Below, piece by piece: positions 1-11,860 of a stretch of 64,000 bases of DNA. This DNA comes from Saccharum officinarum (taxonomy: Eukaryota; Streptophyta; Magnoliopsida; Poales; Poaceae). The notes beneath the pieces were generated by a model, which saw only the letters and a list, made by a program, of their open reading frames with translations, searched no databases and was not told the origin of the DNA. The stretch spans positions 43,349,309 through 43,413,308 of the forward strand of contig CM036191.1 in assembly GCA_020631735.1 (NCBI GenBank). The letters are read 5' to 3'. The first letter of the stretch is position 1; each line of letters opens with the position of its first letter. A program made the position numbers and the translations under genes.

Positions 1-457
1 ATCTTCAGCTCTTCATGCCTCGTCGATTGAGATATTCAGGACTTGCTGTTGTTGACAACAGATGCTACCCCACTTAACAAAGATTGAGCTAATTCTCAAG
101 ATAAAACCTTCTGAGCCACCTTCAAAACACGGGAATAAAGGACAACACACAAGCAACACATCAAGCAAAACAAGCACACAACACAATCATCGATACTACA
201 CGTGCTTCTTTAACAATGGTGGTCATCCTAAGGGAAGATTATGGATGAAGAAAGGCCATCGAATCTTTGAACTAGGTGGGATTAGAAAACATTTAGTAAA
301 AACAACATAAAACAAAATCCAAGGAGGAGATACAATAGGACAAGGAAGAGGAAATAGTCAAAATCAATGAGTCAAGGGACGACAAAAATAGTTTTATAGT
401 AAAATAAGTTTTAGAATACGTCCAGTGCTACTTGACATACGTCCTACAGTCAACACC
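1..457 (-). mobile_element. Leader region of a Tekay-like Ty3/gypsy element, cut by the window edge
   Basis: This stretch lies inside the element whose 5' LTR follows on the right, so on the minus strand it is the leader just after the primer binding site. It matches 49038-49739 beside another LTR of the same family (shared blocks include the TGCTACCCCACTTAACAAAG-type sequence near 62-82 and the homologous stretch near 180-460). No gag or pol is visible; the rest of the element lies outside the window. Confidence 0.7.
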
Positions 458-470
458 GCTCTGATATCAC
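458..470 (-). other. Primer binding site (initiator tRNA-Met type)
   Basis: The minus strand reads GTGATATCAGAGC, close to the TGGTATCAGAGC complement of the initiator tRNA-Met 3' end, and sits two bases inside the LTR border at 473. One substitution separates it from the copies at 18198 and 49741, so priming may be weakened. Confidence 0.75.
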
Positions 471-472
471 TC

Positions 473-3046
473 TGTCACACCCGGTTTTCTAAAGAACAAA
501 ACCAGGCTAATTATATGTGTGCCCAGGAAGTCCACACATATGTCAGAATGAAAAAGTATCAGAAACAATGTTAGTATATAACGTATACATAGCTATATTA
601 ACACTTACATCAGAGTATCACGAAACGGTGACTAAACTTCATGCTCCATTCTTCTCAGGGATGGCTGACTGGTGGCTCCGTATGCCAAACACTTCTGAAA
701 GACTTCTGAAACTCTACTACACCTTCATCCTTCTTCTAAGCAGCACCTCACTACACACTGAGGTGTGGGGGACATAGCAAGAGTGAGTCCATGTCGAACT
801 CAACAAGTATAACACAGGGTTCATGAGACTCAAAAGGGCTAGACACTGTTTGACTACGTTTAGCTTTTAGTCATCATATAATTAGCAATTGAGTAGCATC
901 AAGATGAACCAATTCCCATTAATGAACCAATGATCAATTGTAATAAAGATAATGAATAGCATTAACATGAGCATAATAATAATCAACAGTAATTAAACAT
1001 GATATAACCATGGTAATCATCTATCTGTAAATGTTCCAAGGCCGCTCGTATCCGTGAGCACGGCTAGTATACCAGTTTTTAACTCTGCGCAGAGGTGTAC
1101 ACTTTCACTATGAGTCATAACTTCCAAATGCATGGGTTCGTAACTCCCCAAAACACCAGAAATCATATAAAGCTACTTAAAGGTTCGTCTAACAAGTTAG
1201 GGCTATTAGATTCACTCAGCAGGTAGATGTAGGAACCCCCTTTCAAATGGCACACTTCCTTCTCGGCTATACTCATTGACTAGAGGTTGTACTACACCCA
1301 ACGTGGCAAGCTGTTCTTACGTCATTTAAGGTAACCACTAACAAACTAGAAAAGGTCCTTTAAGCAACTAAAGCTAGAGCCATATAGCCCTCACAGCTGT
1401 ACTGTATGTCCCGGATGATCACGTATAGATAAGTCTTTATGGAGAGAAACCAGAGCATCAAAATAACCCACATGCTCTAGCCCCCTTTTCAACAGCAAAT
1501 AAAATCATCATTAAAGGTTGATTGCATAATCCATTAATTAAAATTACAAGATCATTGTTCATGATTAAGCACTAGCAATAGCTACCCAAATGCATCTCCA
1601 AGGTTAACAAGGAATTAAGGTAACAATCACTAAGTTATAATCTCTAAGGTTGTCAAGGAGGACACATGCATATGTATGATAATTTCAGTGAATAGGACAA
1701 CAAGGATGGTCCCATGTTATACTTGCCTTGATCAAAGCTTTCCTGATGATACTACTGGTCTGGCTCAAAATAATACTCCTGATCGTCAAGAAACTGCTCA
1801 CCGTCTATACTCGATCATCAAACATCAACACACAATCATCCGAGCAATCATACATGAAGCAAACAAAGAGACACAATTAAAACAGTACACCAACAGTAGC
1901 AAAACAGTATAAAAAGTTTGTAAAACTCTTCTATACGTTACTACGATCACACAGACGTAAAGATCACGAAATTCGGATTTAAAACGTGAAAGTTATGAAT
2001 TTTCTAAGATTTCCTATAGATAAATAATTACTTAAATATAAACTCAAAAATTAAATTTCCCAAAACTACTGTATAGCTATACTAACATGTAGAGGTCGCA
2101 AATACGAACCTAACGCAACTTGAACGGGTCAAATCGGAGTTAAACAAAGATTTTATGCTCAAAACAAGTTTAGTGGCAAAACTGTAAATAGTATCATCTT
2201 CTACCTTGGGCGCGGAGAAGCTCCGGTCAACCATGGTGGAACCTCACCGGAGAGAAACAAGATAAGATGGGAACTCGATGAAACCGCGATAGATTCACGC
2301 AAATATATATACCACGGTGTAGAGAACGACAAGGGCTGCCTCTTGGTGGTGGTGGCTGGCATCGGGACGCGACGGTTTGGCCGGAAAAGCTCGTCGGAGA
2401 GTTCGCCGGAACGTAAGCTGTAGATGCAGAACTTCGGCGAGAGGTGGAGGGAGCTACGAGTGGCGGCTCGCGATAAGGGTTGTACTTCTGAAACTAGGGC
2501 GTCGAGGGCTACGCCAGCATATAAATAGTTGTAGGGTTTGGAAACTTTTTAGATTTTCTTAATTTCGGGATTATTTTAATTCCGTGAATAAAATAATTTC
2601 AGAAAATCTAAAATTACTTTTTTGGCTGTGAAAAATAGCCCGGAGCTCAGAAAAATCACGGAAAAAATCCTTGAGACTCTTGGAAAGATAAGGAACTCAA
2701 CTAAATAGGTTTGGACTCATGAAAAGATTGATGAAGAGATCAAGGAAAAAGATTAAGCTCACGGAAATTGAAAATTTAAATCCAGAAAATGCCAAAAAGT
2801 TTTTCGATGAGAAGTAAATGTTGTCCTATGGTATTTTGAAAATAATAGCAATCACCAATACCAAAGACAAGCATCACACAAACACCACATTATCAAATTA
2901 ATATAGAAAAGTTTAAAACCACAATTTTCTATATTTAAATTAGCAGCAACTTAACTTATCTAATAAATTTATTCAAATATTGAAATCATTTATTTTATTT
3001 AGTGTTTTTCATGCACAACCCAAAATAGGGAATTTTGGGTGTGACA
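473..3046 (-). mobile_element. 5' LTR of a minus-strand Tekay-like element
   Basis: The LTR is 2,574 bp and bounded by TGTCACACCC and GGGTGTGACA, the inverted ends shared by all LTRs of this family here. On the minus strand it starts at 3046. The conserved block near 1036-1110 (GTGAGCACGGCTAGTATACC) recurs in the LTRs at 16950-18194, 23044-25887, 45327-48339 and 49756-53305. The GC-rich segment at 2210-2510 would be near the promoter, with a TATTTATA stretch on the minus strand around 2519-2527. Right flank (AGCCA) is not a polypurine tract, so this is a true 5' LTR border. Open frames inside it, such as 2377-2562, are not considered genes. Confidence 0.85.
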
Positions 3047-3329
3047 AGCCAACATATGACATTTTGCTTTTGATAAGATGGAGATGAGGCATTTTGTAGT
3101 GAATTAAGTTAGATTGTGCAAGCAACATATGGCTTGTGCCTGCCATTTAACCTAGCTAGGTTGTATGTGTCAGATGATATAACTATCATGGATCAGAATC
3201 TTAGATGATTGAACTTGATGTGATTGATGAGTGCTATGGGAAACAATGGATGTATGTGGTCGATGAATAAAGTGACATATTATGGATGTTTATTAGGTTT
3301 GGAATCTAGTTAATACGAAATTAATATTA

Positions 3330-3613
3330 TATATAATTGTGCCAGCTCATAGCGACTGATTATTGGTTGCTAAAAAGTTTGATATCCGCAAACCATTGGT
3401 CGCTAAAATATGTAACAGATCATTGGTCGCTATACATATTTGCGTCCAGCTATCGGTCGCTATAAACCCTATCGGATACTATAGACTTATAGCGACGCCA
3501 CTTACAGCGACTTATATATCGGTCGCTATAACGTTATAGCGACCGATGATCGGTCGCTATAACGGCTTATAGCGACCGTTTTGGAGACGCTATAGATTGG
3601 CTGTGGTATAGTG
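3330..3613 (+). mobile_element. Terminus of a CACTA-type DNA transposon
   Basis: The sequence ends in TATAGTG, the complement of a CACTATA terminus, preceded by at least ten direct and inverted copies of GGTCGCTATA / TATAGCGACC between about 3350 and 3600. Dense subterminal repeats next to a CACTA end are characteristic of En/Spm-type elements. The opposite end is not identified; the repeat unit differs from that of the CACTA elements at 11154 and 11861, so it is a separate family. Confidence 0.65.
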
Positions 3614-5827
3614 TCACTGCAAGAACCGAAGGAATGCTATGGTCAATGTGGCACAAACATACGAGATGGTTAGGACGAAACAAAAGGAGCAAAAGAGAAT
3701 GAGAGAGCAAGAGAGGTAGAGCCGATGGTCATGGTGAGGCGACTCACGGCCATGAGCTTCACCTACACGGGTTGGCTTCGTAGTCCCGCGAATGTCGTCC
3801 CCTGATTCACCTCCCACGAGACTAGGTCACGAAGGGCTCAAATTGTACGGGTAAGAACCATGTCAACATGATCATCGAGTCCTCAGTAGACTCGTCCTAG
3901 GACCGAAGATAGGGGCTAACGCTCGCAGTTTGACAGAGACAACTAAACACAAGGGAATGAACTACGCTCGGCATCATGGCCACGACAGGATGAATCCCAC
4001 GACCGAATGATCAAACAAGACACAATTCCTCAACCGGCTCAAAGGCACGGTCCATAGACGACAACAAACAACACACAAGAACAAGAACTAAATGACACAA
4101 CAACCAAATGGAGTAGCACATATCCATAGCATCACAAGAGATAGACCGGCGGTGAAGTCATGGCACAGGCAGTCATAGATATAGATAGATGATCATGTAT
4201 GAAGTGCATGAACAAGTATAGATGATAGATGATATAATGATGTACGAACAAGTGAATGAAATGAAAAGCGGAGCTTTGCCGACGTCGAGGAAGGCGTCGG
4301 CTAGGTTAAAAAGGGTCGACCTTGCTGCGATGAGGAAGAAGGGCTGCGGCGGCGCGTTCCGGCAAACTACAGCTAGCTGCAGCTAGCTATGGCTTGCTGC
4401 GAGCTGGCTGTGACTAGTCCGCGGCTAGCTACGGCGGCGAGCAGCAGGAGGCCGGCACGGTCTGTAGCTCCAGTTCTCAGCTCCTGGTAGCGACGAGCAG
4501 GGGTTGCCTCCCTGCGATGGTGAAGGAACACGGCACGAGGGCCGGTCATCAGACAGGAACACCGACGAAAACAATGGCAAGGAGGAAAAAGGCGGAGCTT
4601 TTAGGGTTGGGGCCTCACCAGCTCTAGAGGAGCAGTTCTAACGAGATGACGGTGAGGCAGAGGTGAGCTCGGCCGGCAGCAGGTGACGGAGAGGCAGAGA
4701 AAGTTGCAGTGGTGCTCTGCTGCCTGGCAAGGATGAGGGTGGCGGTGGTTTTGGACGAGCAGGGCCGGCGGGTGTAGGGGTCGCCGGGCTCGAGGCGGTG
4801 CGGCTCCAGGTCATGGATGGAGTCGAGGAAGCTGCGATCATTGTGGTCGGCTACGATGTCGCGGTATGGAAGGAGGTGGCGGCGTGGTGACCATGGCGAG
4901 CTTGTGGCAGAGGTTGGGTCGACGTCGGGCACGGCAAGGCAGAGGCGAGGGTGGCTCGGTGAGGTGGAGCTTGGTGGCCATGGCCTACCAAGGCTCAGCG
5001 GGTGCTAGGAGGAAGGAGCGGGGGAGAAGAAGGAGATGGTAGTGGCTACAGGGAGCTCGTGAAGGGGACCGGTGGCTCGGCGTTTTATAGCAAGCGGTGG
5101 CTAGGGTTGGAGGCGCTCCAGTGATCACCGTCGTCTGTGCCACAGACGAGACACGCGGCACGCATCCCTCGACGCGTGGTACAAATGCCAAGGTGTCAGG
5201 GGATGGGACAGGCACGGGCGGAGCGTGTGGCGGCGCCGCCTGGGAGGCTCGGGGTCGCACAGCTGGGAGCGGTCAGGTGCATGTCTAGGGTTAGGACACG
5301 GCTTGGGTGAGCTGGCGGGCCTGAAGGGGCCGCCCGCACGAGCCTGCTGGGGCCAGCACTGGGCTACCAGGTCATTGCACTGTGTTGTTGGGCCAAGCAA
5401 GTTGCGGTGTTGCTGGGCTGCGCGCGCAGGAGGCGAACTGGGTCATGTGATGGTGGGTTTGGCCTTGCGGGAGGAAGGGAAGGAAGTGGGGGAGGTGCTG
5501 GGTTGGGTTGGGAATGGAGAAGAAAGGGAAAAGGATTTTCCTTTTATGAATCAAGGAATTTTGAGATGGAATTCAAAAGAGATTTGAGGGGAATTCGAGA
5601 TGAATTCGAAAGGGGTTCGAGGGGGATTTGCTACGGATTTGTGCACTCCAAACAAACCTCAAACTCAAGACCATAGGCACACTCCTACAATCAATTCTAT
5701 ATGAATGCAAACATTCGTTAGCGGGTTTGACTTAGGTTTGACCTAGAGACTACATGCTTCACACGATTGCAAGAAATTTTTATAAAAAGATCGCATTTTT
5801 GGTTGCTCGAAAATCCGGGTTGTTACA
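3614..5827 (-). mobile_element. LTR-like block, probably a solo or truncated gypsy LTR
   Basis: The right border GGGTTGTTACA at 5827 gives, on the minus strand, a TGTAACAACCC start like that of the solo LTR ending at 44675. As in that element, the minus strand then runs through a short AT-rich part, a very GC-rich block (4300-5500) and a TATAAAA box at 5083-5089. The left border is uncertain: it may abut the CACTA end at 3613. No matching 5-bp target duplication was found. The overlapping open frames at 4624-5676 on both strands are side effects of the GC-rich sequence. Confidence 0.5.
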
Positions 5828-6569
5828 ATGATAGAGAGGAAAAAATTGAGTGGGCAGCGAGGGTGGCCTTGGTAACCGCACTCTCCATGGAACAATGGAG
5901 GGAGGGTTTGAAACAGTCATGGCCAAGGTGCCCATGGAGGTAGGTGAATGTCGTGAAGAAATGCTAGCAACTTTGGCGGCGAAGATGGAGGCCACCATGT
6001 TCTTGACGAACAGCCCAATTGAAGGAGCCGGCATATAGAATGACAGCACCTTGGCTGCCTGGAAGTAGGAGAGGAGAACAGGCTGCACCAGGGTTGACCC
6101 AGATGGTGGCCATAGATGGATGGGGCATTCCAAAGAAGAAAGGGGCAATGGTGGAGTGGAAATGTCAAAGAAGATGGTCTTGGAAGGGGATGCTTGGTCT
6201 AGAAGCTTGGTCCGGCAAACATACCTGGGTTGGCGGCGCCGAGTTGAGGTTGTGGCTAGCAAGTAGCTCCTCATCGGACCCGGGGGCTGTGGAGGGTGGT
6301 TGTGGTTCCTTTGGCGGTGGCGGCGTGGATGCGAAAGGAGCCGCAATGAACCGTGGTTGTTCTAAGCAGCTGCCTTCGGTGGCGGTGGAAGCAGCCAGGG
6401 GCAACTCCCACTGCATTCCCCCGTGGTGCGTCCCTGGGGTTGGGTGGGCAGCCCTCCATTCTGGGTTCTCCTACTCGGGCATACATGGCCAAACTAGTCT
6501 GATTGTCTGCACTGAACTACCTTCTATGATTAGCGTAATATTGCACAAGCCAAAATGCTTGGTGTTTAG
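5828..6569. other. Unassigned GC-rich stretch
   Basis: Long frames exist on both strands (5780-6346 minus and 6019-6669 plus) but overlap each other and match no family I recognise. One broken frame near 5850-5940 contains an acidic/basic alternating stretch, but stops follow at once. I treat it as decayed, probably transposon-derived DNA. Confidence 0.4.
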
Positions 6570-6784
6570 GGTCTGTTTAGATCCATTAGTTGCTAATAGT
6601 TATCTAGCTAATAGGCCACAACGAATATTAGCTACTAATATAGCTAGTTTGGTCCAAATAGTGAAATAGTTGTTAATTGACTACTCAGCTAACAATTAGC
6701 AAAACTATTAATTAGCAAGACCTATTTGATCCAAGATGATAATTATTATCAGCTAACTATTATCTCCTTGTATCCAAACAGACC
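6570..6784. mobile_element. MITE with GGTCTGTTT / AAACAGACC termini
   Basis: Ends are imperfect inverted repeats: GGTCTGTTTAGATCC at the left and GTATCCAAACAGACC at the right. The interior is AT-rich with repeated TAGCTAATA/TTAGCTA motifs. These termini resemble hAT-like MITEs common in grasses; no clean 8-bp duplication remains. Confidence 0.7.
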
Positions 6785-7483
6785 TTATTGAGGAAGAATA
6801 CAGAAAACGACATTTATCATCTCCAGAACAATTTATAAGACGTAGTTTGGCAATGACGCGTAAAAAACTTTGATGTGGTTAGAGTTAGCTGACTTGTCCT
6901 ATTAGAGATGTCCTAATATACAACAATCGGGAACTTGGCTGTGTGCAATCGCAGATACAGAAATTGTTCGCTTTTCGAAGAAAAACTAATTTTCATCGGT
7001 GTATAAACTAAACTAAACCACTCGACGCCGCTGCAATTGTTGAAGCTGGCTGCAAGTTTAGTTCATTGATACTCCCTTCGTTGTTTCAAATTGTGAATCA
7101 GTCTTGCTTTTTCAAATTGTGAATCTGGGCCGTCTGGAACTGTGTACTCACGGGGATGGAGATGCTCATGTCCATCAAGACTGTCAGCAGACGATGTGGG
7201 GATCGCTTGGACAAATGAAGGACGAGTTACCATTGCAAGTTGCAACACAAGTTGGTCCTGAGTTGCGCAAGTTGGATGGCGCTGTGGACTCACGAAGCCC
7301 CGGAATTTTGTCCGGAGATGCACCCTCTGCCTCTGATTGTCTGCACTGAGATGGTGCTTGTCTGCACCGAGATGGCCCATGAGTGGTGTGGAATTATTGT
7401 TACCAAGATGGGCAGATGGCCCATGAGCGGTGTGGAATTATTGTTACCAACAGGTAGGGCTAATTGACAATAGCACGGTTTAA
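6785..7483. other. Spacer with a 44-bp tandem repeat
   Basis: No gene is recognised. Positions 7370-7405 and 7414-7449 are near-identical 36-bp copies (starting AGATGGCCCATGAG) with a 44-bp period. The region leads into the transposase homology that begins at about 7484. Confidence 0.55.
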
Positions 7484-9569
7484 TCTCATTTGATTCGGTA
7501 TGGTTTCGTCAAGGACTACACGGTTTGGACTCTTCACGGGGAGAGAGCAGATGGGAGTGGCAGTACATCTGGAGTGAGCTTGTCGTCGTCGACGACGACG
7601 GCAGCAGTAGCAGCAGTGAATCAAGATCCTGTTCGAGCACCTGTCGCATCATCGGTAGCTGCACCAGAGGTCAGTGATGATTATGCTCGTGATTACATCA
7701 CGGTGGAGGATATAATTCAAGACATGGGCGATGATGGGGACGACGGTGTGAATGTCGAGGAGGCTACCGTGCAGGAAGCCGAGGATGTGCAGCTGTTTGA
7801 GGATTTAGTGAACCACATCGACGAGGACGACGTTGTGTTTGGCTGCCCGAAGTGGTTGGAGAATTTTAGAAAAAATGAAGAAGGCGTCATGTGATCCTCT
7901 GTATCAGGACGGTGGCAGTTGTCCGAAGGAGTGCACCACACTCTGCTTCAACCTGCAGATGTTGATGCTGAAGGCTCGTCATGGGTGGTCTGACACTAGC
8001 TTCAACGAGCTGTTAAGTCTGCTTGCTACCACGTACCCAACGCCTAACAATGTGCCCGCCAACACGTATCGAGCGAAGAAGCTTATCCGGCCAGTGGCGA
8101 TGAAACTTAGGAAGTTCGATGCCTGCCCTAACCACTGCATCCTATATCGAGGCAAGGAGTATGAGAACTTGATGAGTTGTCCACGCTGCGGCTTTAGTCG
8201 GTACAAGAGGAATGCTGGCTGTCGCGTGGATGCTGATGACGACGAAGCCTTGCTGCATGGTCCGAAGAGGTAGAAGGGGGCAAATAAGCCGAGCAATGCG
8301 ATGAAGCAGATCTCCACTCAGCAGGACGATGAAGAAGAGGGTTACACGCATAGGAAAAGTCCTGCACTATCCGTGTGGTACCTACCCATGATCGATCGAC
8401 TGCGTGCACAATTCGGGAACCCAGAGGATGCCAAGCTCATGTCATGGCATGCATCAGCTGACCGTACGAAAGACGATGGCAAGCTGCGGCACCCGTTCGA
8501 TGGCAACCAGTGAAGGAGTTCGACAAGGCCTTCCCGGAGTTTGGCAAGGAGCCTAGGAACGTTCGGTTTGCGCTGAGTACCGACGGGATGAACCCCTTCG
8601 GTGAGTTAAGCAGCTCGCACAACACCTAGCCAGTCATCCTCACTATCTACAACTTGCCTCCCCATCTATGTCAGAAGCGCAGGCACCTCATGTTGACTAT
8701 GATTATTTCTAGACCAAGGCAGCCCGGCAATGATATAGATGTGTTCCTGCAGCCGTTAATGGAGGACATGAAGATATTGTTTGACATTGGCGTTACCATG
8801 GTGGATGCATCCATCAAGAAGTTCACCCTAAAAGCCATCATCTTTGTCACCATCACCGATTACCCGGGTCTCTTTTCACTATCGGGGCAGATCAAAGGCA
8901 AAACTGGTTGCGTAGTTTGTATTGATGGCACCTGCTACACTTACCTTCAAATCTCCAAAAAGATGGTGTACATGAGGCATAGACGGTTTCTCATCAGAAA
9001 GAACAAGTACAGGAAAAGTATTATGAATAAGTACTTCGACAATAAAGACGAGCCGCAGCTTGATGAACCGCCATAGGCAAGATGGGGGACAAAGGTGTAT
9101 GAGATGGTTAAGGACATGGATCAGGTCGAATTTGGAAAGAAGAAGAAGAAGAAGGAAGAGGTGCCGGCAACGCAGACAAGGAAGCGAAAGTGGGACAGGA
9201 TGGAGGAAGGATCGACAATGTCCCCGTCGTTCCTTTCAAGAAGAAGTCAATTTTCTTCAAGTACCTGTCGTACTGGAAAACACTTAATACACCACATGCC
9301 ATCGACTACATGCTCCTTGAGAAGAATGTTTTCGAGAGCACGATCAATGTTCTCCTGGACATAAAGGGTAAGATGAAGGACGACCTAAGGTCATGGATGG
9401 ATCTTGTGAACTAGGGTATCAGGTCAGATCTTCACCTAGGACCGGCACAGAACGGTAAAGTTGAGATCCCGGGTGTGGCCTACAACCTGACAAAAGACGA
9501 TCAGGCGGACCTGTATAGAGTACTACACTAGGATGACCTCGACATCGCCCAACTCACCATGTTTTCTCT
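7484..9569 (+). pseudogene. TNP2-like CACTA transposase, decayed
   Basis: This is the transposase (Transposase_21 family) of a CACTA element. Recognisable parts in order are: HLIRYGFVKDYTVW at 7484; an acidic linker; PLYQDGGSCPKECTTLCFNL with the following GWSDTSFNELLSLL segment near 7900-8030; the Cys-rich DACPNHCILYRG...CPRCGFSRYKR segment near 8120-8210; STDGMNPFG near 8578; and a later FFKYLSYWKTLNTPHAIDYM block near 9250 with GIRSDLHLG near 9415. Breaks include a frameshift near 7870, a TAG at 8271, a lost base near 8511, a TAG near 8627 and a TAG near 9412. It runs directly into peptidase homology, with no DUF4218 part visible. It cannot encode a working transposase. Confidence 0.8.
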
Positions 9570-10639
9570 GTAAGTAGATTCTGACTTTCCAACATCCGCT
9601 ACCATTTATATAAGAACCTCGAACTGATATGCCATGATGACTTCTACTTGCAGGGTGATGGCATATGTAAGCAGAGAATGCAACCTTGGCATTATCTATC
9701 TCTCTCCAATGCATATTGCTGAGAGAGCCATTGTGGGTTACGAGATCCAGGACACCCACCCTGATCTTATTGACCTGACCAAGCGTCAGAGAGATGCCTA
9801 TCGGGAAAAAAGCTAAACGACGCGAAGTTGGTAGTTGCAAAGTATATATTACGCGCAATGAAGAATATCAGGGGAAATGGGTGTATCCTGGCTGCATACC
9901 ACTTTGGGTAAGTCAAAAACATGACTCTAAACAAAAGTGCCTACGATCTATATATATATCATGCAACGTGTGTTCTATTTCAATGGTGCAGTGCGGGCCT
10001 CACAGGCCACTGGGTTGCATTTATCATCTATCCTCAAGATGGCAGGGCTACCGTATTCGACTCGTTGTCAACCCCAAACAAGAAAGGGTACAAGCACTTT
10101 GAAGATTGCTTTAAAGTGTAAGCGATCGATCTTCTCTCTCGTGCATGTTTATCATATGTATTCAAATTGTTGTCATAACTTGCCTTTCCTACAGCGCTTA
10201 TAAGGAGCACGTTGCGGATCTGCAATGTTATGATAGAAGAACAGAAAAGTATAAGCTCAAGAATAAAAACAAAATCAAGATCAGACACGACTTCCCAGTA
10301 CATATTCCAAAGGTTCAATTCGACTTTTAATTCTTGAACCATACTTATATATGCAATGCTTGTGTATCGTGCAGTGCTCCAAACAACCGTTGGGCTCGCT
10401 TACATGTGGCCTCTACACTGCGAGTATCTGAGGGAGTGCAAGCCGTTCAGAGACAACTGGCGGCAACTCAAGAAAGGACTCAACTGGTGGAGGACCGTGC
10501 AGTCAGACCAACACTGTTTCCGGCAAACAAGGGCAGACATATGTAAGTTCGTCTTAGACAAATGCGTGCACGAAGGCCAGCCATTCTTCAACATGGACAG
10601 TCCTTTAGGATTGGAACCCGAGTACGAGAAGCTCAGGTA
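9570..10639 (+). pseudogene. Ulp1-like (C48) cysteine peptidase of the CACTA element, decayed
   Basis: The coding parts show the Ulp1 catalytic set in order: GHWVAFI (His) near 10008, VFDSLS (Asp) near 10055, and QCSKQP...LTCGLY (Gln and Cys) near 10374-10400. Four exons can be followed, with GT-AG introns at 9570-9653, 9908-9991 and 10118-10194, and a coding start before 9569. One extra A near 9811 shifts the frame after AYREK, and another shift follows TCGLY near 10411, after which EYLRECKPFRDNW continues in a new frame to a TAG at about 10637. Many plant CACTA elements carry such a domain beside TNP2. Its role is unknown; SUMO-type deconjugation is only an inference from family. Confidence 0.75.
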
Positions 10640-10788
10640 GTGGAGCACCATGCTACGTCTCAAGGATTACACTTTCGACATGGATTTTGCTCAGAAAGGG
10701 TAGATGCCAATCCATGTGTTGATAACTTAGCTTTGATGACTTAGTTTCATGAGTTAGTTGCATGTATATATGACTTAGCTAGTTTCAA

Positions 10789-10856
10789 CTTAACACACAC
10801 ACACACTATATATATATATATAGTGTGTGTGTGTGTGTTTGTGTGTGTGTGTTAAG
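10789..10856. repeat. (AC)n-(TA)n-(GT)n inverted-repeat microsatellite
   Basis: CTTAACACACAC... runs into a TA tract and then GTGTGT...GTTAAG, so the two sides can pair in a long imperfect hairpin. It lies after the peptidase reading frame and before the CACTA terminus. Confidence 0.9.
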
Positions 10857-10929
10857 TTTGGATGTGTATATGAATGTCTTGGTTTCATCTGTGAAATCTG
10901 TCAAATTCAAATTAAAATGAATCTGCTGA

Positions 10930-11154
10930 ATTTTTTTATTTTAAAAATATTAACTGAGGCGGGCCTCTTTATGTACCTGACGCGGTTAATGAGTTAACCG
11001 TGGCGGGCGTCTTTTATCGCCCGCAACCGCGGCGGGCGGTATACCCGCCTCGGTTATTCCACAATTAATCGTGGCCTTCCATTGGAGGAGGGCGCTTCTG
11101 ACCGCCGCACAAAATAAAAAACGCCCGCCGCGGAAATTCAATTCTGTAGTAGTG
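10930..11154 (+). mobile_element. 3' terminus of the 7.5-11.15 kb CACTA element
   Basis: The block ends in CTGTAGTAGTG, the complement of CACTACTACAG. It is filled with subterminal motifs of the form CGGCGGGCG / CCGCCTCGGTTA in both orientations. The three bases after it are GCT. A matching left terminus is not visible, so the 5' end of the element is either lost or beyond the insertions to the left. Confidence 0.8.
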
Positions 11155-11860
11155 GCTACCACGCTGCCACCCCCAGGCTCCTGAGTTTGCACTTTGCAGC
11201 AAAAAATTGCAAATGGTAGAGGGATGGAGGTTTTGCATACCATGTAGATTTCAGTTTTCTTATATGCATGGATCAAATTGGATGGATGATTTACGACCGT
11301 GCACTAATAAAAATGCATATTTCTTGTGATTTTGATTGTTTTTTGGTTGATGCAAGGAACCATCCTGACATATGAAACAATTTCACCAGTGAGTTTGATC
11401 CTAACCAAAAAAAATCCCATGTAATTTATCTATTTATATTCCATTCTCTAAGTCGCTATGAAGTTATGTACTGGATTCCTATTTTAGTGTAAAATTATTG
11501 TGGTAATCCAATTTGGCTTATATGTTATTATACATTATATGTGTTGATTGTCACAATTAGTATGGTGTTGTATCACGCCTAGGCTCCATAAAGTTTCTGG
11601 CTCCGCCACTGGCTAAACCTTATATGAGAAATGGGAAAGAAATGGAAGGTATATAGATGCTAAAGAAACAAAACGAAGTGTGCGACGTTCTCACAAATGT
11701 AAATAAAAAATTTAAAACAAGTCTAGACAAACACGTCCTACGATTTTAGCTTTGGTTTTGTGATGCTTGCATAGTCACATCAGGTCGTTGCAATGCTATG
11801 TTGACATAGCAAATGACAAAGAGGTAACCTTCCCTTCTTGAGTGTAAAGTATATGTATAA
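11155..11860. other. Spacer between two CACTA ends
   Basis: I see no coding region. A segment near 11570-11620 (CTGGCTCCGCCACTGGC) looks like a fragment of dispersed grass repeat, but I cannot place it in a family. Confidence 0.4.

Noticed and set aside
4624..5676. Overlapping frames of 60-120 codons
   Set aside because: Same reason: GC-rich LTR-like block, frames on both strands, no motif.
5780..6669. Frames of 188 codons (minus) and 216 codons (plus)
   Set aside because: They overlap in antisense, neither shows a domain, and the plus frame runs into the MITE at 6570.
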